From: Tractidigestivibacter sp050946515
Lineage (GTDB): Bacteria > Actinomycetota > Coriobacteriia > Coriobacteriales > Atopobiaceae
NCBI RefSeq assembly: GCF_050946515.1
Contig: NZ_JBMNUX010000001.1
Location: 186,001-250,000 of the forward strand
Direction: 5' to 3'
DNA length: 64,000 bases
The translations under genes were made by a program, and so were the position numbers. Below the pieces are notes generated by a model. The model saw only the letters and a program-made list of their open reading frames with translations. It did no database searches and was not told where the DNA came from. Of this stretch, positions 25,457-34,079 are shown one piece after another. The first letter of the stretch is position 1, and each line of letters starts with the position of its first letter.

Positions 25457-26638
25457 ATGAACGTTCTGGTCATCAATGCTGGCAGCTCGTCGCTCAAGTA
25501 CCAGCTGCTCGACACGAAGACCCGCGAGGTCTATGCAAAGGGAAACTGCGAGCGCATCGGCATTGATGGTTCCTTCATCGGTCACGAGGAGCACGGCGGC
25601 GACAAGCAGAAGCTCGAGGTTGCTCTCCCTGACCACAAGACTGCCGTCAAGTACGTCTTCCAGATTCTGGACGAGGCAGGCTTTGACACCTCCAAGATCG
25701 AGGGCATTGGCCACCGCGTCGTTCAGGGCGGCTGGTACTTCCCCGAGTCCAAGATCGTGACCGACGAGACCCTGGGCTGGGTTCGCGAGGTCGCTCCTCT
25801 GGCGCCGCTTCACAACTATGCCGAGGCCGACGTCATCGAGATCTGCCGCGAAATGTTCCCCTCCATCGGCAACGTGATCGTCGCCGACTCCGCCTTCCAC
25901 TACAACATCCCCGAGAAGGCCTGGCGCTACGCCCTGCCGCGCGACGTCTGCGACAAGCTGCACATCCGCAAGTATGGCGCTCACGGCACCTCTCACCGCT
26001 ACATCTGGCGCGCGACCAACGAGTTCCTCAAGGGCGACGTGCACAAGCTCGTCTCCTGCCACCTGGGCTCCGGCGCGTCGCTGTCCGCCATCGAGGACGG
26101 CCACGAGCTTGACACCACCATGGGCCTCACCCCGCTCGACGGCCTTATCATGGGCACCCGCTGCGGCTCCATCGACCCGGCAACCGTCTGCTATCTCGTG
26201 CGCGAGGGCGGCTACACCATCGACGAGGTCGACACCATGATGAACAAGCAGTCCGGCCTGCTTGCGCTTTCCGGCGTCTCCTCCGACTCCCGCGACATCG
26301 AGGCTGGTGCCGAGAAGGGCGACAAGAACTGCCAGATGGCGCTCGACATGTTCTATTACCGCACGAGCCAGCTCGTCGCTGAGATGGCGCAGTCCATGCA
26401 CGGCTTCGACACCATGGCCTTCTCCGCCGGCATCGGCGAGAACTCCGCCACCATGCGCCTCGGCGTTGCCAAGGAGCTCGAGTGGCTTGGCGTCAAGATC
26501 GACGAGGAGGCCAACAAGGTCCGCTCTGGAGACCCCCGCGTGATCTCTGCCCCCGACTCCAAGATCAAGGTGCTCGTCGTCCCCACGAACGAGGAGTACA
26601 TGATCGCTCTCGACGTCGAGGAGCTCCTCAGCAAGTAA
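25457..26638 (+). CDS. ackA: Acetate kinase
   Basis: 393 aa from the ATG at 25457 (GAGAGGAG upstream). Makes ATP and acetate from acetyl phosphate. Signatures: VLVINAGSSSLKYQL at the start, GHRVVQGGWYF, HLGSGASLSAI, GTRCGSIDP and FSAGIGENSATMR. A 13-bp palindrome GTGGAA-G-TTCCAC lies 15 bp before the ATG. Its partner pta is about 8 kb away on the opposite strand rather than adjacent. Confidence 0.96.
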   Translation: MNVLVINAGSSSLKYQLLDTKTREVYAKGNCERIGIDGSFIGHEEHGGDKQKLEVALPDHKTAVKYVFQILDEAGFDTSKIEGIGHRVVQGGWYFPESKIVTDETLGWVREVAPLAPLHNYAEADVIEICREMFPSIGNVIVADSAFHYNIPEKAWRYALPRDVCDKLHIRKYGAHGTSHRYIWRATNEFLKGDVHKLVSCHLGSGASLSAIEDGHELDTTMGLTPLDGLIMGTRCGSIDPATVCYLVREGGYTIDEVDTMMNKQSGLLALSGVSSDSRDIEAGAEKGDKNCQMALDMFYYRTSQLVAEMAQSMHGFDTMAFSAGIGENSATMRLGVAKELEWLGVKIDEEANKVRSGDPRVISAPDSKIKVLVVPTNEEYMIALDVEELLSK

Positions 26639-26686
26639 AATGGTTGCAGACTATCTGGTTGACTTCTAGGGGAGGGGTCAGCCCAG

Positions 26687-26726
26687 AGGCGGCACGAGAC
26701 TTCTGTTCTCGCGCCGCCTTCTTTTT
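26687..26726 (+). terminator. Intrinsic terminator after ackA
   Basis: AGGCGGC-A-CGAGA / TCTCG-C-GCCGCCT (26687-26699, 26707-26719), loop CTTCTGT, followed by TTCTTTTTT. Confidence 0.85.
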
Positions 26727-26742
26727 TATGGTCTGGACCTGC

Positions 26743-27246
26743 CTAATCGTCGAGACCCCTGTTGACGCGCTGGTACGCAATTCTCGGCGTCCCGTCTTCT
26801 ACGATCACGATTCCGCAGCGGACAAAGCCGCAGCTCTCGACGAGCCCTCTCATGGGAAGGTTCTGATTGGCGGTATCGACCCTGCAGCTTCTGTGGCCGC
26901 TGCCGAACCACTCCATGAGTCGCCTTCCATAGCCCTTTCCGCTTTCGCCCGAGGCAAGGCGATGGAGCACCCAATAGGGGCCGTCGTCAACCCATGCCCC
27001 GTCAATCGACGCATAGGTCGGCTCTGGGCCGGGCATAACGCTTGCCACGGCGACGGGCTCGCCTCCTGCCTCGAGAACCCAGAGCGCGCCAGCCTCAAGG
27101 TCCGCCTCGGCGCTCGCCATCCCGGGATAGTCTCCCGTCCATTGCATCGTGTTGCCATGCGCGCGCATAAAGCGGCGCGCCTGCTGGTAGAGCTCGCAGA
27201 CGCGCCCAAGGTCACCTTTGCGTGCAGGGCGGATCTCCGTCCTCAC
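26743..27246 (-). CDS. GNAT-family acetyltransferase
   Basis: 167 aa from the GTG at 27246 (AAGG 7 nt upstream, just after the stop of the epimerase gene); an ATG 42 nt upstream would overlap that gene. Starts TEIRPARKGDLGRVCELY, the usual GNAT beginning; LHRLASGESGKGYGRRLMEWF is motif A (acetyl-CoA site) and LPMRGLVESCGFVRCG the C-terminal motif. Substrate unknown. Downstream of, and 8 bp from, the aldose epimerase-like gene. Confidence 0.85.
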   Translation of the reverse strand: MRTEIRPARKGDLGRVCELYQQARRFMRAHGNTMQWTGDYPGMASAEADLEAGALWVLEAGGEPVAVASVMPGPEPTYASIDGAWVDDGPYWVLHRLASGESGKGYGRRLMEWFGSGHRSCRVDTANQNLPMRGLVESCGFVRCGIVIVEDGTPRIAYQRVNRGLDD

Positions 27247-27254
27247 GGCATGCC

Positions 27255-28136
27255 TTAGAACGGAAGGATCGAGAAGGACTTCGTGCACGTCTCGCCTGGA
27301 GCCAGCATGATGGTGCCAGGCTTCTCCTCAAAGCGGCCGGACTCTCCCTTGCAGGCGGCGATGCCCGTCCATGGCTCGACTGCGACGAAGGGAGCCCGGT
27401 TGTCGGCCGACCAGACTCCGAGGTAGTCGAAGCCGTCAAAGTCGAGGCGCACGCCGCGGCCGCTCTTGGTGCCGACGAGCTTGACCGTGCGGCCAGGAAC
27501 CTTCGGAAGCGTGATCGTGAGGAGCTTCTCGAAGAGCTCATGTGTTAGCGGCAGCTTGTCTGAGTCGACAATCACGGGATAGGTGTCCTCGAGGTCGCAG
27601 ATGCCGTCGGCATCGATCGTCGGCATGTCGCATGTCCAAGGCTCTGAGAACTCAAGCTCGTAGTCCTCGAACTTCTCGCCAGCAGAGGCGGGGGCAGGGA
27701 CGTTGAACGCTGGGTGTCCTCCCAGCGTGAAAGGCATGGGGCTCTCTCCCGTGTTGGTTACGGCGTAGGTCTGCGTCAGGCGCGCGCCGTCGACGGAATA
27801 GGCCATGTTGAGCTTGAAGGGATAGGGGTAGTGCTCGAGCATCTCGTCGGTGCTTGAGAGCTCGAAGGTGACGCTCTTTTCGGTAGTCTCCACGATTGCG
27901 TGCTCATAGTTTCTTGCAAGGCCGTGCCGACCGAGGCGAACCTCGCCTTTCGGGCTTTGCGCCACGCCGTTCATCAGCACTCCGACGCAGGGGAAAAGGA
28001 TCGGAGCCCTGCGCGGCCACCAGCGCTCATCGCCCTGCCACAGATACTCATAGTCATCGAGCTTGAGGCTCATGAGCTGCGCTCCATTTGAGTCAATCTG
28101 GGCTGAGAGCCGTCCTTCCGAGATGCTGGTAATCAA
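27255..28136 (-). CDS. Aldose 1-epimerase-like (galactose mutarotase superfamily) protein
   Basis: 293 aa, beta-sandwich mutarotase family of the YeaD/LacX type: DSNGAQLMSLKLDDYEYLWQGD near the start, WWPRRAPILFPCVG, TLGGHPAFNVP with the conserved His, and VAVEPWTGIA near the end. It may interconvert sugar anomers or sugar phosphates; the exact sugar is unknown. Cotranscribed with the GNAT gene. Confidence 0.85.
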   Translation of the reverse strand: MITSISEGRLSAQIDSNGAQLMSLKLDDYEYLWQGDERWWPRRAPILFPCVGVLMNGVAQSPKGEVRLGRHGLARNYEHAIVETTEKSVTFELSSTDEMLEHYPYPFKLNMAYSVDGARLTQTYAVTNTGESPMPFTLGGHPAFNVPAPASAGEKFEDYELEFSEPWTCDMPTIDADGICDLEDTYPVIVDSDKLPLTHELFEKLLTITLPKVPGRTVKLVGTKSGRGVRLDFDGFDYLGVWSADNRAPFVAVEPWTGIAACKGESGRFEEKPGTIMLAPGETCTKSFSILPF

Positions 28137-28323
28137 GGGATGCTCCTTTCGCTTTGCGAATCTTACCGTCTATCGAAATGCTTGCAAGCACACAAACACT
28201 TATTGTTTGATTGGCTATACGTTTGTTGGCAATTTGCACTTTGGCGCTCATGGAAGACGCATACGCCTTTATCACAATTCTAGCCAACTTCCGGGCAGCG
28301 CCACCCGGCAGCAAGGAGAGCCT

Positions 28324-30147
28324 ATGGCACGACTTCACGTGATGGAGCGAAGCGACGAGCAGGTTGTGATGGACAACCTGCACAAGGCCATCGAGAGACG
28401 CCTCTCGGTGAGCTCGCTTGCCCCATGCCCCGTCGAGTTCACGGCGGCGTTCGTTGAGATGTGCGCGACGCAAAGCTGCGGAAAGTGCACGCCCTGCCGC
28501 GTTGGCCTGAACCTTCTCAAGGAGCTCATGGACAGCGTGCTGGACGGGACGGCAGAGCCCTACACGCTTGACCTCATCGAGGAGACGGCGCGCACCATAT
28601 ACCTGACCGCCGACTGCGCGATTGGCTACGAGGCCGGAGAGATGGCGCTTGAGGCCATTCGCGGCTTCCGTGACGACTTCGAGTATCACCTTCAGCACCA
28701 TGCGTGCGGCTTCTCGCAAAGCCAGCTCGTGCCCTGTGTTTCTGGCTGCCCTGCCGGCGTGGACATCCCGGGCTACATCTCGCTTGTCGAGGCAGGCCGC
28801 AACACCGATGCGGTGCGCCTGATTCGCGCCGACAATCCCTTGCCGCTTGTCTGCGGCTACGTCTGCGAGCATCCCTGCGAGATGCATTGCCGTCGTGGCA
28901 TGGTGGACGACCCCATGAACATTCGCGGCCTCAAGCGATACGCCGTCGACCACATGGAGCACGACTATCGTCCAGACATGGCCGAGCCAACAGGCAAGCG
29001 CGTCGCCGTCGTGGGCGGAGGGCCTGCGGGAATCTCATGCGCCTATTACCTTGCCGTCATGGGCCACGACGTAACCATCGTAGAGGCACGCCATCACCTG
29101 GGCGGCATGCTGCGTTACGGCATTCCGAGCTACCGCCTGCCGCGCGAGCTTCTCGACTCCGAGATCCAGTGGATCCTCGACTGCGGCATTCACGTTCGCT
29201 TGGACGAGAAGGTCTCCGATCTCACGGAGCTGCGCCGCGACTTCGACGCCGTCTACCTTGCCATCGGGGCGCACTCTGACCGCAAGCTCGGCCTTGAGGG
29301 AGAAGACGCCGAGGGAGTCGTCTCGGCTGTCCAGATGCTTCGCCAGATTGGCGACGGCGACATCCCTGACTTCTCTGGCAAGCGCGTCTGCGTCATCGGC
29401 GGCGGCAACGTTGCCATGGACGTCGCCCGCTCGTCGGTGCGCTGCGGGGCCGACAAGGTCACGATCGTCTATCGCCGCCGCGTTGCGGACATGACGGCGC
29501 AGGACGAGGAGATTGCTGGCGCCTCTGCCGAGGGGTGCGAGCTTCTTGAGCTGAACGCCCCCATGCGCATCGCCACGAAGGACGGCCACGTCACCGGCCT
29601 TGTGGTGCAGCCTCAGATCATCGGTGGGCCCCGAGGCGGACGCCCCGCCCCTCGTCCAGCCGACGCTCCGGAGCGCACGATTCCATGCGACTTGGTGCTC
29701 GTCGCCATCGGGCAGGCCATCGAGTCGGCTCCCTTTGGCGCCCAAGGCATCCCGACCAGCCGCGGGCGCATCGTCGCTGACAAGGATGGCTCCATCGAGG
29801 GCTTTGACGGGCTCTTCTCGGGCGGCGACTGCGTCAGCGGTCCCGCGACCGTGATTCGCGCCGTCAACGCCGGCAAGGTCGCTGCCTCAAACATCGACAA
29901 CTACCTCGGCTTCAACCACGTGATTGACAAGAACAGCCTCCAGATGCCGACCGTGCAGTTCAAGGGCAAGATCTCATGCGCTCGCTGCGAGATGACGTCG
30001 CGCGAGGCCGCAGACCGCAAGGAAGACTGGAAGCTCGTCGAGAACGGCCTCACCAAGGAAGAGGCGCTGCAGGAGGCGTCTCGCTGCCTGCGCTGCGACC
30101 ACTTTGGCTTTGGCGCGTTCCGCGGAGGAAGGATCATGCAATGGTAG
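28324..30147 (+). CDS. NuoF-tail/GltD-like NAD(P)H oxidoreductase subunit of the hydrogenase module
   Basis: 607 aa; ATG at 28324 with AAGGAGAGCC upstream. Domain 1 (about 20-125): C-terminal iron-sulfur domain of NuoF/HydB, CATQSCGKCTPCRVG plus a later Cys. Domain 2 (about 130-560): GltD-like, with N-terminal cysteines (CVSGCPAGVDIPGY, CGYVCEHPCEMHCRRG), FAD site VAVVGGGPAGISCAYYL and NAD(P) site VCVIGGGNVAMDVARSS. It has no NuoF FMN/NADH domain. Its stop overlaps the hydrogenase start (ATGGTAG), so the two are coupled; it probably passes electrons between NAD(P)H and HydA. Confidence 0.87.
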   Translation: MARLHVMERSDEQVVMDNLHKAIERRLSVSSLAPCPVEFTAAFVEMCATQSCGKCTPCRVGLNLLKELMDSVLDGTAEPYTLDLIEETARTIYLTADCAIGYEAGEMALEAIRGFRDDFEYHLQHHACGFSQSQLVPCVSGCPAGVDIPGYISLVEAGRNTDAVRLIRADNPLPLVCGYVCEHPCEMHCRRGMVDDPMNIRGLKRYAVDHMEHDYRPDMAEPTGKRVAVVGGGPAGISCAYYLAVMGHDVTIVEARHHLGGMLRYGIPSYRLPRELLDSEIQWILDCGIHVRLDEKVSDLTELRRDFDAVYLAIGAHSDRKLGLEGEDAEGVVSAVQMLRQIGDGDIPDFSGKRVCVIGGGNVAMDVARSSVRCGADKVTIVYRRRVADMTAQDEEIAGASAEGCELLELNAPMRIATKDGHVTGLVVQPQIIGGPRGGRPAPRPADAPERTIPCDLVLVAIGQAIESAPFGAQGIPTSRGRIVADKDGSIEGFDGLFSGGDCVSGPATVIRAVNAGKVAASNIDNYLGFNHVIDKNSLQMPTVQFKGKISCARCEMTSREAADRKEDWKLVENGLTKEEALQEASRCLRCDHFGFGAFRGGRIMQW

Positions 30148-31895
30148 AAGTGACCATCGACGGTCGTAAGGTCAGCGTGCCCGACGATGCGTCAATCTTG
30201 GACGCGGCGGCCGCGGCAGGCGTGAAGGTTCCTACTCTCTGCTACCTGAAAGACCTGAACGAGATCGGCTCGTGCCGCGTCTGCGTCGTTGAGGTCGAGG
30301 GCATAGACCAGCTTGTTGCGTCCTGCAACAACACCGTGCTTCCGGGCATGGTCATCCACACCAACTCGCCCAAGGTTCGCCGCGCGCGCAAGATGAACCT
30401 CGAGATGCTCCTCTCGACGCACGACTCGCAGTGCACGAGCTGCGTGCGCTCGGGCAACTGCACGCTGCAGAGCCTCTCCAACGACCTCAACGTGTTCTAC
30501 CAGGACTATCCCAAGCTCAACGTGAACTACACGCCCTGGGACAAGACCCGTGCGCTCATCCGCACCAACTCGAAGTGCATCGCCTGCCATCGCTGCATCC
30601 AGGTGTGCGACAAGGTCCAAGATTCCCATGTGTGGGACGTGACCAGCCGATCCAGCCACACCGTGGTAAACGTTCGCGGCGGCCTGTCGTTTGAGGACGT
30701 CGACTGCACGCTCTGTGGCCAGTGCATCACGCATTGCCCGACCGGCGCGCTTCGCGAGCGCGACGACACCGACCGCGTCTACGACGCCATAGCCGACCCC
30801 GACGTGACCACGATCGTTCAGATTGCGCCGTCCATCCGCACCGCCTGGGCGGAGTCGTTCGGGCTCTCTGGCGCGGATGCCAAGCTCACGCGACTTGTCA
30901 CTGCGCTTCGCGAGATCGGCTTCGACTACGTGATCAACACCGACTTCTCGGCCGACCTCACGATCATGGAGGAGGGCACCGAGCTCTTGGGCCACCTTCC
31001 CAAGAGCCAGGCGGGTGGCTACCCCATGTTCACGAGCTGCTGCCCCGGCTGGGTGCGCTACGTCAAGGCGCACTTCCCCGAGCTCGTGGATGACGTCTCG
31101 ACCTCGAAGTCTCCCCAGCAGATGTTCGGCGCCATCGTGAAGAGCTATTACGCCGAGCTTCTCGGCCTCGACCCGCACAAGGTCTTCTCGGTCTCCATCA
31201 TGCCCTGCGTGGCAAAGAAGGCCGAGTGCGCCTATCCCACGATGAACGATGCCTGCGGCGACCCCGACGTGGACGTGGTGCTCACCACACGCGAGGTCGT
31301 GAGGATGGTTCGCGCTGACCACCTTGACCCCGCAAGCCTGCCCGACTCAGACTTCGACCAGCCGCTGGGCATCGGCTCGGGCGGCGGCGTCATCTTTGGC
31401 GCCACCGGAGGCGTCATGGAGGCGGCGCTGCGCACCACGCACTATCTGGTGACGGGCCACGCGCCTGCAGACGACATGTTCAGCGCCGTGCGCGGCCTGG
31501 ACGGCTGGAAGGAGGCCACCTTCGACCTCGACGGCACTTCGGTGCGCGTCGCCGTTGCCAACGGCCTCGCCAACGCGGGCAAGCTCTGCCGCGCCATTCT
31601 CGCCGGCACGGTGCACTATGACTTCGTCGAGGTCATGGCCTGCCCGGGCGGCTGCGTTGGCGGCGGCGGACAGCCCATTCATGACGGACGCGAGCTGGCG
31701 GGGGAGCGCGGACAAAAGCTGTACTCGCTTGACCGAGCCTCGAAGTGGCGCAATTCCTATGAGAATCCGAGCATCGTGCGGGTCTACAAGGACTACCTCG
31801 GAAAGCCGTGCTCCGAGCGCGCCGAGGAGCTTCTCCATACAGACCAGCACGGCTGGCAGATGCCTGCCGAGCGCGCGGGACGCTCCCTCGGATAG
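30141..31895 (+). CDS. hydA: [FeFe] hydrogenase catalytic subunit
   Basis: 584 aa from the ATG at 30141. N-terminal [2Fe-2S] domain (CYLKDLNEIGSCRVCVVEVEG, VASCNN), a His/Cys-ligated cluster (HDSQCTSCVRSGNC), two [4Fe-4S] clusters (CIACHRCIQVC, CTLCGQCITHCP), then the H-cluster domain: TSCCPGW (Cys300/301), MPCVAKKAE (Cys356) and MACPGGCVGGGGQP (Cys501/505). Group A monomer-core type, cytosolic, producing or consuming H2. No HydE/F/G maturases and no NuoE-like subunit are in the window. Confidence 0.96.
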   Translation: MVEVTIDGRKVSVPDDASILDAAAAAGVKVPTLCYLKDLNEIGSCRVCVVEVEGIDQLVASCNNTVLPGMVIHTNSPKVRRARKMNLEMLLSTHDSQCTSCVRSGNCTLQSLSNDLNVFYQDYPKLNVNYTPWDKTRALIRTNSKCIACHRCIQVCDKVQDSHVWDVTSRSSHTVVNVRGGLSFEDVDCTLCGQCITHCPTGALRERDDTDRVYDAIADPDVTTIVQIAPSIRTAWAESFGLSGADAKLTRLVTALREIGFDYVINTDFSADLTIMEEGTELLGHLPKSQAGGYPMFTSCCPGWVRYVKAHFPELVDDVSTSKSPQQMFGAIVKSYYAELLGLDPHKVFSVSIMPCVAKKAECAYPTMNDACGDPDVDVVLTTREVVRMVRADHLDPASLPDSDFDQPLGIGSGGGVIFGATGGVMEAALRTTHYLVTGHAPADDMFSAVRGLDGWKEATFDLDGTSVRVAVANGLANAGKLCRAILAGTVHYDFVEVMACPGGCVGGGGQPIHDGRELAGERGQKLYSLDRASKWRNSYENPSIVRVYKDYLGKPCSERAEELLHTDQHGWQMPAERAGRSLG

Positions 31896-32024
31896 CAGCT
31901 CCCGCTCGTCCGCAGAGCGCGCAGGCGACTTTCTCGCAAGCCTCCACGAGCCGCTGTCCCTTGCCGGTCAACGGGGAGTGGGGGCTTGCCCTGTCTGGCG
32001 GTAGTAGTCCTTACTGTTAACTCT

Positions 32025-32054
32025 TTGGTTTGCGGATGTTTCGTTGGGTAAAAT
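32025..32054 (+). promoter_or_regulatory. pckA promoter copy 1
   Basis: TTGGTT (32025-32030), 18-nt spacer, TAAAAT (32049-32054), inside the first 38-bp repeat. Confidence 0.55.
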
Positions 32055-32094
32055 GCACACGTCGCTCATGCCGAGCTGCATGATGGCGTCGTCT

Positions 32095-32124
32095 TTGGTT
32101 TGCGGATGTTTCGTTGGGTAAAAT
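32095..32124 (+). promoter_or_regulatory. pckA promoter copy 2
   Basis: Identical TTGGTT (32095-32100) and TAAAAT (32119-32124) in the second repeat, about 114 bp upstream of the pckA ATG. Confidence 0.55.
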
Positions 32125-32237
32125 GCACAGCGTGAGTAGCCCGAATCGGTGGACGGCTGCAAGATGTTTTTGAACGTAAATTTTCGCGATTGTCGACCGT
32201 TTGCCGTTTAAGCACCCTTGGACCCAAGGAGGAATAC

Positions 32238-33839
32238 ATGATCGTTGAGGAGCTTGCGCAATACGGTATTAACCATACCGACGACAGGACTGTTATCGAT
32301 CCGTCGCCTGCGCGCCTGATTGAGAAGGCAGTCACACGTGGCGAAGGCGTCCTTACCAGCACCGGCTCCCTCGCTGTCACTACGGGCAAGTACACCGGCC
32401 GCTCTCCGCACGACCGCTTCATCGTCGACACGCCCGAAGTCCATGACAAGATCGCCTGGGGACCCGTCAACGTTCCGTTCTCTGAGAAGGACTACAAGCT
32501 GGTCAAGGAGGAGGTCATCTCCTACCTCTCCGAGCGCCGCATCTTCATGGTTCACGGCCTTGCTGGCGCTGACCGCCGCTATTCTCGCAAGTTCTTGGTT
32601 CTGACCGAGCTTGCGAGCCAGGCGCTCTTCATTCGCCAGATGCTCGTGCGCCCCACCGAGGAGGAGCTCAAGAACTTCGGCCGAGCCGACTTTGTCGTGA
32701 TGGTCGCCCCTGGCCTCAAGCTCGACCCGAAGGTGCACCACACCAACTCTGAGGCAGGCGTCATCATCAACTTCACCGACCGCACCGTCCTCATCGCTGG
32801 CACGCAGTACTCCGGCGAGATCAAGAAGTCGATCTTCTCCGTTATGAACTACCTGCTCCCCGTTGAGGAGAACATCCTGACCATGCACTGCTCGTGCAAC
32901 ATGAACCCGCAGTCGCACGGCACCACGGTCTTCTTTGGCCTGTCCGGCACCGGCAAGACCACCCTTTCAGCTGCTGAGGGCCGCATGCTCATTGGCGACG
33001 ACGAGCACGGCTGGGGTCCCGACTCGATCTTCAACATCGAGGGCGGCTGCTACGCCAAGACCATCCACATCTCGCCAGAGACCGAGCCGCAGATCTGCAA
33101 CGCCATCCGCTTTGGCTCTATCTGCGAGAACGTCGTGCTCGACCCGGACACCCGAATCGCTGACTACGACGATGCCTCGCTGACCGAGAACGGCCGCGTG
33201 GCGTACCCCGTCGAGTTCATCGACAACGCCGTAACCAGCGGCTACGCCCGCCGCCTGCCTGACGTCGTCATCTTCCTCACGGCCGACGCCTTCGGCGTCC
33301 TGCCCCCGATCTCCAAGCTCTCCACCAACGCCGCCATGTACCACTTCATGACCGGATTCACCTCAAAGGTTGCCGGCACCGAGCGCGGCATCAAGGAGCC
33401 GCAGCCGACGTTCTCGTCGCTCTTCGGCGAGCCGTTCATGCCGCTTGACCCCAACATCTACGCCAAGATGCTCGGCGAGCGCATCCATGAGTACGGCACG
33501 CGCGTCTATCTGATCAACACCGGCTGGACCGGTGGCCCGTACGGCACCGGCAGCCGCATCAAGCTGAAGTACACGCGCAAGATGGTCGAGGCCGCCCAGT
33601 CCGGCATCATTGACGAGTGCGAGTTCGTTCACGACGAGCGCTTCAACCTGGACGTGCCGACCGCCTGCCCAGGCGTTCCCTCCGAGCTGCTTGACCCCAA
33701 GAGCACGTGGGCTGACAAGGACGCCTACGATGCCACCGCAGAGAAGCTCGCGCAGATGTTCGTCGAGAACGCCTCCAAGCGCCTGCAGACGATGTCTCCC
33801 GAGGTTCGCGCCGCTGGTCCGAAGCCTCTGGGCAAGTAG
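32238..33839 (+). CDS. pckA: Phosphoenolpyruvate carboxykinase (ATP)
   Basis: 533 aa from the ATG at 32238 (AAGGAGGAATAC). Interconverts oxaloacetate + ATP and PEP + CO2 + ADP; in fermenters it often runs toward oxaloacetate. Family marks: TGRSPHDRFIVD, GLSGTGKT Walker A (residues 234-241), LIGDDEHGW kinase-2 metal site, and NTGWTGGPYGTGSRI. Standard length. Two tandem promoters in an exact repeat precede it and a strong stem-loop follows. Confidence 0.96.
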   Translation: MIVEELAQYGINHTDDRTVIDPSPARLIEKAVTRGEGVLTSTGSLAVTTGKYTGRSPHDRFIVDTPEVHDKIAWGPVNVPFSEKDYKLVKEEVISYLSERRIFMVHGLAGADRRYSRKFLVLTELASQALFIRQMLVRPTEEELKNFGRADFVVMVAPGLKLDPKVHHTNSEAGVIINFTDRTVLIAGTQYSGEIKKSIFSVMNYLLPVEENILTMHCSCNMNPQSHGTTVFFGLSGTGKTTLSAAEGRMLIGDDEHGWGPDSIFNIEGGCYAKTIHISPETEPQICNAIRFGSICENVVLDPDTRIADYDDASLTENGRVAYPVEFIDNAVTSGYARRLPDVVIFLTADAFGVLPPISKLSTNAAMYHFMTGFTSKVAGTERGIKEPQPTFSSLFGEPFMPLDPNIYAKMLGERIHEYGTRVYLINTGWTGGPYGTGSRIKLKYTRKMVEAAQSGIIDECEFVHDERFNLDVPTACPGVPSELLDPKSTWADKDAYDATAEKLAQMFVENASKRLQTMSPEVRAAGPKPLGK

Positions 33840-33862
33840 GGCTAACAGCCATTGGTCTTTTG

Positions 33863-33899
33863 GCCCGCGCGATGCGACTAACCGCCTCGCGCGGGCATT
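33863..33899 (+). terminator. Stem-loop after pckA
   Basis: GCCCGCGCGA / TCGCGCGGGC (33863-33872, 33887-33896), 14-nt loop, followed by ATTGTTCT. Confidence 0.65.
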
Positions 33900-33913
33900 G
33901 TTCTAAACAAGAG

Positions 33914-33975
33914 GCTCCCCCGACCCTCGAGGAATGCGCAGTCCGCGCGTCCTGAGAGAGTCGGGGGAGCGTCTA
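33914..33975 (-). terminator. Stem-loop downstream of pta
   Basis: GCTCCCCCGAC (33914-33924) pairs with GTCGGGGGAGC (33960-33970), 35-nt loop. Read on the minus strand it follows pta and is succeeded by CTCTTGTTT, consistent with termination. Confidence 0.5.
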
Positions 33976-34079
33976 TTAAGCAAGCGTGGCGAACGACGCA
34001 TCAAGGCGCTTGAGCTTCTGCCCAGCGATTCTTCTTTGCTGGGAAGTGGCAGGCGTACTTTCAGCGGATGGCCGCGCAG

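Larger units (their letters stand above)
32022..32129 (+). repeat. 38-bp perfect direct repeat (two copies, period 70 bp) before pckA
   Basis: Copies at 32022-32059 and 32092-32129 are identical, separated by 32 bp. Each carries TTGGTT, an 18-nt spacer and TAAAAT, i.e. a complete promoter. Confidence 0.93.

Noticed and set aside
32022..32129. Possible two-repeat, one-spacer CRISPR (38-bp repeats, 32-bp spacer)
   Set aside because: Only one spacer, no palindromic repeat ends, no cas genes nearby, and each repeat contains a complete promoter upstream of pckA.
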